A stretch of DNA of 64,000 bases from Gerris lacustris (Eukaryota > Arthropoda > Insecta > Hemiptera > Gerridae). The DNA lies in the NCBI GenBank assembly GCA_951217055.1, contig OX578286.1, positions 41,087,437 to 41,151,436 of the forward strand. Direction: 5' to 3'. The notes under the pieces are model-generated. The model made no database searches. It was not told the DNA's origin and saw only the letters and a list, made by a program, of their open reading frames with translations. How positions within the stretch are numbered: the stretch's first letter is position 1; each line of letters opens with the position of its first letter. Position numbers and translations under genes: made by a program. This document shows positions 55,681-64,000 of the stretch, one piece after another.

Positions 55681-56389
55681 TTAATGTTGAATTATAAACA
55701 ATCAATAATTAAATCAATATTATAAAAGTTGTTTTAAAAGAGAGAGAGTTCATCCACACAAGTTGTTTTAACTATGCAACTTTTATTTCCAGTACGTTAC
55801 TGTGAATTACGTAAGTGTTACAACTTAGTAATGCAGCACAATGAGCAGTCATACCAACCTTATGTTTAGTTTTGAAAAAAAAGGGGTTGAACGAACTCTA
55901 AAAATCAAAGGTAGGGGGTGAAGAAATTCCTGGTTGTCTTTATCTAAAACGATAATAAAAAAAAAGTAGTTGAAAAATTCCTAATGGCTTTTTTGTGTGA
56001 TGGTATTCTTTAGTCAGGTTAACACTGGTGATGTAATGAAGTTGTAATGCAACACTGATTAGTTGATTCCTATTGGTCAATCAAATCTATTAAGTTAGAA
56101 ATCCTACGCGCATCACTCTGTTATTAGAAGTGCGTTTTTTTATAGTAATCCACACAAGTTGGTGATAAGCGTTACTAAATCATTTTTTAATTTATTTTAT
56201 AATTGAAACAATACTCGCGCTGAATTCTAAACAAAGATTAAAGATTCGTTTTCTAAAAAAATTTTAATTTATTGATTTTGAGATATTTGTAGTTAAATAA
56301 TTATCTTCTTCACTGGTTCAAAAACATTTTCTTTTTGGATTTTATTATTTTAATCAAAAAATAGACTGCCAATTGGTATGACACATAAC

Positions 56390-56970
56390 TTTCTCGCATC
56401 TCGCATCTTATCACGTACTATATTGATTTTATGCTTTTACAAGCCATTATTGTCTAATTTGTTCAATTGCTTCCCCTGTTTTTTAAATGTGTCAAAATTG
56501 TTTGAATTTTTTACTTGAATTAAAGTATCAATTAAGCAAAAGTTAAACAGTGCAGACGGTTTAAAGTAATTTGGGGCTATCTGCGGCTTACTTTCGATAA
56601 ACTAGAAAAGTTTCATACAAATCAGATAAGTACTTTTGAAGCTATAGGTGTACATTAATGTATGTTTGTGAGCACGTGGAAGAGAAACAAATGAGCGCAG
56701 AAGGTTAAAACTTATATGGGACCAATAATTGGATACTCATGACCTACCACCCAAATTTCATTAAAATTGGAAGTATAGTTTTTAAGATATGTTAGTTCGT
56801 AAAAATTCAACGACACACCGACAGACAGACACGGAACCAAAAATGTTCCCTGATGTCTGAAACGGATTTCTGTCTTGGAATTTTTGAAATCGGAGACCTA
56901 ACATTTTTTCGTTCTTCAGAACGATCACATAGCTTCCGTTACCTTCGGTAAGCTCGGAAGCAAAATAATG
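56390..56970 (+). mobile_element. F2 repeat copy b
   Basis: Uninterrupted relative of 54290-55560, with ACCGACAGACAGACACGGAA and a GTTCTTCAGAAC/CTTCCG-type 3' end. The short - strand frame at 56782-56973 lies in it. The second 575-bp element is inserted just after its end. 55681-56389 has nothing recognised. Confidence 0.55.
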
Positions 56971-56986
56971 CAACTTTACAAAACTA

Positions 56987-57561
56987 TTTTATCTACGATT
57001 GATACGAAATATAAACATTATATCTTTGTTTAGATGCGTAGAAAGTGATTATTTACGTACTTGTATTCATTGCGCATGCGCGTCTCATAGTTCTGAATAA
57101 TTCCTCTTCTTTACCACGCTAGCGCGGTAAAGAAGAGGAATTCTTCAGCTTTACGCACGATTAGTGAGTTTGTTTACATTTAACAAAACTAATTTGGTGT
57201 TCTTTTATTAAAGTAACTGTTTATATCGAGTTTTTAGTGAAAAACAATGAGTGAATCAAGTGACTTTGACGAAAATGTGGAGAATAATTATCCTCCAGAA
57301 ATAATTAATTCGGCAAAAAATACAACTAATGAATAAATGCCATCTTTATCAAGAGAGAAATACGAACTTACATACAGCAAGTTTATTTGTTTCTGTATTT
57401 ATTATTTAAATCTAACAATCGTAGATAAAGTACGGTACGCAACTCGTGCGAAAACGGCATTTTGCATTGCTCGTGTGGTTTTACCACCCTCGCTTTCGCT
57501 CGGGTGCAAACTCCACACTCGCATGCAAAATGCTACTTTCCGCACTCGACGCGTAATGTAC
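56987..57561 (+). mobile_element. 575-bp TA-flanked element, copy 2
   Basis: Same length and ends as 46922-47496, again with TA on both sides. The central palindrome is nearly perfect here (TTTACCACGCTAGCGCGG). The frame corresponding to MSESSDFDENVEN at 57247 meets a stop where copy 1 has Leu (GAATAAATG for GAATTAATG), so neither copy makes a full protein. 57564-58270 holds nothing recognised. Confidence 0.75.
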
Positions 57562-58269
57562 TATTACAGGTTATAATGCTAGAACCTATATTTAGTAAAA
57601 CCTTCCTAAAATAAATCCTATTTAACTTATTATATTTTACGGCACACTGAATACGAGAATTACAATAAAGATAAAATAATTTTACTTCGTGTTAGTAAAT
57701 TTGTCATCTGAACTTCTTGAATAAATGCAAATAAAACAAATATAAATATTTTATTTAAATTTTAAACGGAAGTAAATAACCTATAATGTGTACTTGAATT
57801 GATAGTGTACTTGAAGCATTATAAAATAATAAATTAAGAGCCGCTATGCGTCGCTTTTATTTTAACCTTGACGAAATGAATTAATTTAAAAAATAAAACC
57901 TCATGTTATTAAAAATAGAAGGAGAAATATGATACTTTATATTATTATTACAAGGTTAGCTGGGTAGTTACAGCTCAACTTGAGATGAAAACATTTAAGG
58001 TGGCAACACTTGCTGTCTCACCTACGTTTTTAATGGTATTAAACTGAGTAATGTAAACTACACAAAGAATAAAGTAAAATTCTCATAAATATAACTCTAT
58101 CGGAATTGAACTCGATGAACGCTAAAATATTATATATAAATACTAAATAAGGAGAACAGATACAAGGTTAGAAATAAACGAATAACTATTAAAGTCTGTT
58201 AGATCTAAACAAAGATCTAACGAGTCCATACAAGCAAACCTCAACTTAAATGAGATTTGGGAATCGATG

Positions 58270-59165
58270 AAAAACAGAAATTACTTTAAATTGGAACCAC
58301 AAATAAACAAAGCAACATTCTGTAATCTACAAAATAAAACTATCTTCCACTATAACGTATAACAAAGCTAGTAACTAATTTTCCAACCACATATAAGCAA
58401 ATCTAAGTTTTGAAATATACAAAATTGGCTACATTGTTTTACCCACATATAAGCAAAGTGCAATTTACTAAACAGATCATAAATTTTCAAACCGCGATAA
58501 GCAAAGCTACGAGCAAAGCGGATTACTAAATTCTAACCACGAAGGAATATTGTGTTATCTACAAAATAGGTTATACATTTTCAAATGTGAATAAACAAAG
58601 CTGCGGTTCAAAATTTACAAAACATGTTATACATTTTCACCCACGCCCACGAATAAACAAAGGTAACGTCTGCAATCCACAAAACCAGTTAAAAAATACG
58701 TCGTATTAATGAACGAAATAGATTATACATTTTCATCTGCACCACAAATGGACAAAGCCGTGAAAAGCAGGTAACAAAATTATAACCGCGAATCTATATT
58801 CTGCGATTTATAAAACTGGTTATAGATTTTCAAACGCGAATAAACAAAACTTACGTTCTACTATCTACAAAACAGGTAAAGCATTTTCTTTAGGGAAAAC
58901 TGCGTTCTGCAATCTACGAAAACAGATCAAACATTTTCCACCTGCTTTGAAATCTACAAAAAAGGTTAAAACAGGATAAAAAATTAAATTAATCTACGAA
59001 ATAGATTACAAATTGTCATCCACACATAGACAAAGCAGCATAAAACTTTCCAGTTTAGCACAAATCACAACCGCGAATAAGCAATGCTACGTTCGTAAAT
59101 CTACGAAATGGATTACAAAATTAATCCACTAACAAGTACGAGTAATAACGTTCCACCATTTATAA
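58270..59165. repeat. Old degenerate ~60-bp tandem repeat
   Basis: Recurring AATAAACAAAGCTACGTTCT, ATCTACAAAACAGGTTA and ACATTTTCAACC motifs with high divergence and variable spacing. Confidence 0.7.
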
Positions 59166-59174
59166 AGTCCGGTT

Positions 59175-59830
59175 ACAAAATTGTTCACCCATCATATCGG
59201 CATAAGAGTTTAACCATTTATCATATCAGCATAAGAATTCAACCATTTATTACATCCGCATAAGAGTTTAACCATTCATCATATTGGCATGAGAGTTTAA
59301 CCATTTATCATATCTGCATGAGAGTTTAACCATTTATTACATCCGCATAAGAGTTTAACCATTTATCACATCCGCATAAGAGTTTAACCATTCATCACAT
59401 CCGCATAAGAGTTTAACCATTCATCATTTCCGCATAAGAGTTTAACCATTCATCATATCGGCATGAGAGTTTAACCATTTATCATAACAGCATGCGAGAG
59501 TTTATAACCATTCATCATATCGGCATGAGAGTTTAACCATTCATCATATCGGCATGAGAGTTTAACCATTCATCATATCGGCATAAGAGTTTAACCATTC
59601 ATCTTTATCGGCATGAGAGTTTAACCATTCATCATATCGGCATGAGAGTTTAACCATTCATCATATCGGCATAAGAGTTTAACCATTCATATTTATCGGC
59701 ATGAGAGTTTAACCATTCATCATATCGGCATGAGAATGAGAGTTTAACCATTCATCATATCGGCATAAGAGTTTAACCATTCATCTTTATCGGCATGAGA
59801 GTTTGACCATTCATCATATTGGCATGAGAT
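59175..59830. repeat. 30-bp tandem array, about 22 copies
   Basis: The unit contains AGAGTTTAACCATTCATCAT and then ATCGGCATG. Variants ATATCGG, ACATCCG and CTTTATCGG form blocks. 59831-60240 has nothing recognised. Confidence 0.95.
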
Positions 59831-60259
59831 TTTTCAATAAATTTAAGTCCCAAATTCTAGTTTTATTCTCATATTCTTTATTAATTCTGGTCAGCAAAAT
59901 ATGTAGGTGGATATTTAAGGTGTTGAGTAAGATTTTTTGTCAGTATGATCTCATATCCCAACAAACAAGTTTTATTTGTTCCTTTCATTGCTTCGTTCTT
60001 TTAGCCTTTTTTTCCTTTCATAAAAGAACAACAAATGTCAAGAAATACATGAATACAAAACTGGAATACAAACAAAAGAGAAACATATTTGAACAACAGA
60101 GGAGTGTGAATCACTGTTGATTCCTGTTTTTGTCATTTTAGTTATATTTATGTTTTAATTTTGTTTCGCTGTTTGAGCTACCTTGAATAACAAAGATTTT
60201 AATAAAATAGTTTTATTTAATTTATCATTTGTTTTAGATTAAAATATTTAGGATTAAAA

Positions 60260-60860
60260 CCCAGTGACACGTCTATTCTATATTTAATTGACAAGTTTGG
60301 TCCATACATAGAGCCAAAGACGTGACAATTCTATGTATATTAGATCTAATGGTAATTGACAAGTTTGACCCATAATTAGGGCTAAAACTCACTAACACGA
60401 AAATCATGTATAGATTAGCTTTAATGGTAATTGACAAGTTTTCTTTAATGGTAATTGACGTAGGGCCAAACCCTACTTTAGTGATAATCGGTGACTCACC
60501 TGTCAGCCACAATGTTAAGATATATACGTAGATATATGGGAGACAATCCACTCTTGCGACCAGTCGCGGGCTGTCATCCCTTTTTTTAACAGTTTCAATT
60601 GTTAAGGGTAGAGAACAACAACTGCGGTCACGGTCAAGTGGATATGGAGACACTATTGCTCTAGCGATCGAACATCGCTATTGCTCTAGTGGCTTTAATC
60701 TGATGGATCTATTTTGTTTTAGAAAGAGTCCAACAATTGTGGATAAGTGGATACTGAAGAGCTTATTCTAACGATCGAACTAAGGGCTCCAATTTGATTG
60801 ACCCATTTTGTTTTGGATATTGTCCAACAGTTGTGGATAAGTGAATACTGGAGTGCTTAT
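60260..60860. repeat. Degenerate duplications (85 bp and ~105 bp units)
   Basis: 60265-60470 repeats TAATGGTAATTGACAAGTTT with a body of about 85 bp. 60690-60860 has two copies of a block of about 105 bp (CAACAATTGTGGATAAGTGG and CAACAGTTGTGGATAAGTGA). The - strand frames across them are not convincing genes. Confidence 0.7.
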
Positions 60861-61243
60861 TCTGACAATCCAACAAAGAGCTGCAAAAAGTCTTATGCTT
60901 TTATAAGAATCATCAAATGAAGTAACACTCATTATAAAATAATTGCGTAAAAATATCTCTTCGTGATTGCACAAATCAGGATACAGCATAAAGAAGCTTC
61001 ATTTTTATAGGACAAACTACAAATAAGGGATGAAGTCATAGTCCAGTGTCGAGGTATTTAATTTTCATTGCGATGAAGATAATAAAATAACAGAGCTGGA
61101 ATCTATTCAACTCCTATTTTGGTAGTTAATCATTTGTTTGTCGTGGGTCACCTGTCGTGCCTCTTATAGTCGCGTAGTCGTAACTAGTAAAGATTCATAA
61201 CTTATTTGAAATTATAGCTGACAACTAGACATTTTAAAATAAA

Positions 61244-61262
61244 ATGTCTGCTAAACTATCAG
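61244..61262 (+). CDS. Possible first coding exon of an unknown gene
   Basis: ATGTCTGCTAAACTATCAG is followed directly by the strong donor GTAAGTCA, preceded by AATAAA-type leader bases. It would encode MSAKLS plus one base before a long intron leading out of the window. The evidence is only a start codon next to a good donor, so chance is a serious alternative. Confidence 0.2.
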
Positions 61263-61321
61263 GTAAGTCATAAGTAATGTGTGTTTCTCAGTTGGTCTTA
61301 TTGTTGGTAGTCAGGAGATGT

Positions 61322-61605
61322 GGTCTAACCACCTCTAACCACCTCTAACCCCCTCTAAACACCTCTAAACACCTCTAACCACCTCTAACCACCTCTAAGC
61401 ACATCTAACCACCTCTAACCACCTCTAACCACCTCTAACCACCTCTAAACACATTTAAACACATCTAACCACCTCTAACCACCTCTAACCACCTCTAACC
61501 ACCTCTAACCACCTCTAACCACCTCTAACCACCTCTAAACACCTCTTAACACCTCTAACCACCTCTAACCACCTCTAAACACCTCTAACCACCTCTGTGC
61601 TGCAG
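61322..61605. repeat. CCACCTCTAA decamer array, about 28 copies
   Basis: Near-perfect 10-bp repeats (TTAGAGGTGG on the other strand), with a few ACACATCTAA variants. It directly follows, on the - strand, the end of a non-LTR retrotransposon fragment. Confidence 0.97.
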
Positions 61606-61890
61606 TGGCGTCTCATAGTCAACTTATATCTATGTATTTCTTTATATCTAGTAAACAAGTAGCTGTGAGTTAGTATAGTATGTCTTATTCTCAGTCTACA
61701 GAGTACCGTCTCTTCCTGTATATTATGAAGAGTTCCAGTTTGGCTATTAAAGGTTTTATGTGTTTCAGTTGTTGCTAGTAGTGCGACTATCCAAGTATGA
61801 CCATTTCCCCTCAATTTGTATTTCAACGAAGCATTCCAAGTCATTAGGTTTAAGTTCCGTGTCTGTTGATAGTTAGTCAGCTTGCAGAGG
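61606..61890 (-). mobile_element. Non-LTR retrotransposon ORF2 fragment
   Basis: The - strand frame contains EETVLCRLRIRHTILTHSYL, close to the VLCRLRIGHTRLTHS signature after the RNase H region of Jockey/R1-type LINEs. The rest is diverged and both ends are truncated. The decamer array lies at its 3' side and may derive from the element tail. Confidence 0.65.
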
Positions 61891-61967
61891 TTCATTTATA
61901 TTACCTGCATTTGAAAAGCGAATTCCTAAAATGTCTCTTGTACAACTGCGTTCAAAATTAATTATAA

Positions 61968-62207
61968 CAGAGAGTCGATTAACCGAATTAATGTTGTGTA
62001 GGTTGGTTCGGATAATCAGGTTTGCACAAAAAGCATCTTGGTTTACTTTTCTATTTATAGTACATAGTGAACAATATATAATTATTCAGTTAACAACGCT
62101 TTTCTTATGAATTAATTAAGCGGTGGTTTTTCATTTGTTCTTCCATATAGCCAGTTCGGATAATTGAAGGTTAAGATAACTGACGTTCGGATAATCGAAG
62201 CTCACTG
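61968..62207. mobile_element. pogo/Tigger-like MITE
   Basis: Left end CAGAGAGTCGATTAACCGAA and right end (reverse) CAGTGAGCTTCGATTATCCG, with further GGTTCGGATAATCAGG and AGTTCGGATAATTGAAGG inside. TA follows the right end at 62208. About 240 bp with no coding sequence. Confidence 0.7.
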
Positions 62208-62329
62208 TATTTCTGTTTTGTTGTTAATCTTGGCAATATTAGATATATCTTTAAAAAAAAAGCTTAAATCTGTTGCCACAACGTCCATTGTCCAAACTCA
62301 TTTCGTTAATTAATTTAAAAAAAAAACGC

Positions 62330-62960
62330 GTATGTGGCGTCTCGGAAATTTTTCTTTACCAAATAATTCCAAAATGGCGGCAAATATTAAGTTCCTAATA
62401 TGGAGGACTTATTTATCTTATAGAAAGGAATAATTGGTACGATTTTTAGCTGAATTGGGGAAATGGTTCCAAAATTATTTAGCGTTTTCAAAGTTCAAAA
62501 GTCGACATTTTCAAGATGGCGGTAGATATCAAAACGGCATTCAGTGGACTTGTTTGTCTTATAAAGAAGTATAATAGGTCCAAATTTCAGCGCAATCGAT
62601 CATTTTCTTATTGATTTTTTACGAAGTTTAGAAATTTTGAATGACATGAAAAAGGGTAAATGACGTCACAAATGTATGACTTTCAGTGAAACACAACATG
62701 TAAGGACTGATTTTTGTTCAAAGTTTCAACTCTCTAGCCTTAAAAATGTGGGTGTTATGCGTGATACAGACAGAAGAAACAGATATCTATAAGAAAAAAC
62801 CACTAAAATTGTCTTGAGAACACCCAAAACGGATAATTCCGTTGAAAAAACCCGTAATTCCTGTTTTTGTTTCGAATGTTTTTGGGAGAAAACTTTTCCG
62901 GCACCTTCGGGAAATTTCCCGTCTTTTCCGTCATCGGTTCCTAGTCTTAATTAAAATTAG
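62330..62960. other. Transposon-derived segment with AAGATGGCGG modules
   Basis: Two successive modules (CAAAATGGCGGCAAATATTA and TTTCAAGATGGCGGTAGATA) and an F2-like end (GATACAGACAGAAGAAACAG, ACACCCAAAACGGATAATTC). No open frame of interest. 62961-63339 holds nothing recognised. Confidence 0.4.
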
Positions 62961-63339
62961 CATAGCTCCATTACGCTAAATTATAGAGTTTACTTCATCA
63001 TACGATGAACGCCGATTACTGAACTAAATGGAGCCATTTGAATCTCTTCTCTTCATTTAGTATTACTCTCTAGTTACAATGCAAGTAAAATCGAGTTTTA
63101 GAAAGTGTTTGTTTGTAAACAAGGTCATACCTCGATATATGTGGGTCTTAGTTAAGAAATACACTTGAGCGAGAGGAAGGGAAATCCTACAGTGCAGAGA
63201 TCCAACACTGTATTGCAATGTGCAGATAATATAACCTGACAATTGAGATAGTAAACAAGTTAACCTTGAATCTACCTTACCATAACAGTACAATAAACTA
63301 ATTAAATTCAAGAACAAATTATCTTTAACTCTGGACTAA

Positions 63340-64000
63340 AAAACAATAAACGATTATTTTAATTTAAAGTTATAACATAACAAAAATTTTATATAAAAAA
63401 ATAACTTAAAAAAAATTATAGGTTGACAAAATACATCTTAAGTGACAAAACCTATTGACTCCCTACTCAAAATGTCTGGGTACTTCTAGACCACCTAGAG
63501 ACTCGCGGTATTTTGAATTTGGACGGAAATTGGCCCAAACCGACTGAAAAAATCCGAAAAGTTAAAAAAAAATGTTTACCCTCCCTTAAAAATTTAAAGA
63601 TGGCGGAGGCAATTTTAAAGTTATTTTGGAGGCATATTGTGGCTAAACGATAATTCGCATCGAATAGCAAATAGGATCAGCATCAGCTGATTTTAAAAGA
63701 TCTACAACTTTGGTCCTATGACTTTTTGTCGTACCCCCATAGCTTCTACCTTAAATGGAGCTAAGTTTGATTTTTTGTTTTTATTTTTTTTACTTTGAGC
63801 TCTTATGGCGTCCGCAATTGTTGACAGATTTAATTTCTGATCGGGGTGCTTAAACCTCACACTAAATGCTCTTTAAATCGAGTATTTATTAATTTGTCCT
63901 AGAACTAGAGTTATTAATTATTTTAGTTATGCAACTGCCGTATTGAGTAGAGACTGGTAATTAAATGAATGGACCAATTAAATGGTTGATGATGGTTCAA
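63340..64000 (+). mobile_element. Second Helitron copy, cut by the window end
   Basis: From about 63466 (CTACTCAAAATGTCTGGGTA, then CTTCTAGACCACCTAGAGAC) it follows the interior of 10709-11929 in the same order and orientation to the last base. The 5' terminus is diverged or missing. The 3' hairpin and CTAG would lie past the window end. Confidence 0.7.

Noticed and set aside
60273..60653. 126-residue - strand frame
   Set aside because: Runs across diverged tandem repeats (SITIKENLSITIKANL). No domain or splice context.

Overview
The window looks like a gene-poor, AT-rich, repeat-dense piece of an insect nuclear genome. Genes have GT-AG introns of up to about 10 kb, there are no bacterial-style operons, and it encodes an ecdysis-triggering hormone (ETH) precursor, a peptide family known from arthropods. 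I cannot name the species. A hemimetabolous insect is a guess, not a result.

Three protein-coding loci are supported. (1) The last seven exons of a TTLL9-type tubulin glutamylase lie on the + strand (2598-19854). They join in frame into 314 residues and a stop codon, with the 5' end outside the window. (2) An intact 161-residue ETH prepropeptide (4929-5414, +) sits inside the first TTLL9 intron with its own TATA box, initiator and possible ecdysone-response half-sites. It encodes two amidated peptides, [15 protein letters not shown] and [15 protein letters not shown]. (3) On the - strand, five exons (39136 down to 28289) encode the last 488 residues of an unrecognised low-complexity protein: an acidic Q/E/D-rich exon, a short ordered exon, a Met/Pro/His/Gln-rich exon with LQNLVEL-like repeats, and an exon of RPIQMEH-like heptads.

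The rest is transposons and tandem repeats. Elements with defined ends include three hAT-like copies with perfect 8-bp target duplications (34643-37499, 37886-38751, 48928-50592), a Helitron (10709-11929) with a second copy running off the right edge, PIF/Harbinger-like MITEs, a pogo-like MITE, two equal-length 575-bp TA-flanked elements with a giant 3' hairpin, and a four-copy family (called F1 here). One F1 copy is split by the Helitron and another by a 575-bp element. tRNA-derived SINE-like sequences and a non-LTR retrotransposon fragment are also present. Tandem arrays with units of 20, 26, 31, 33, 40, 54, 59, 63 and 83 bp fill many introns. Two are notable: a 31-bp satellite arranged as two opposed arms around a palindromic centre (23530-25128), and a 31-bp array with higher-order structure next to the - strand gene (39280-41300).

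The most unusual single feature is at 15801-16200. A 58-60-bp unit containing the 3' splice site and first exon bases of a TTLL9 exon is tandemly repeated seven times. This leaves six equivalent AG acceptors, of which only the last keeps the reading frame.

The two + strand genes do not form a pathway: TTLL9 modifies axonemal tubulin and ETH drives moulting behaviour. Their link is positional, as host gene and nested gene.
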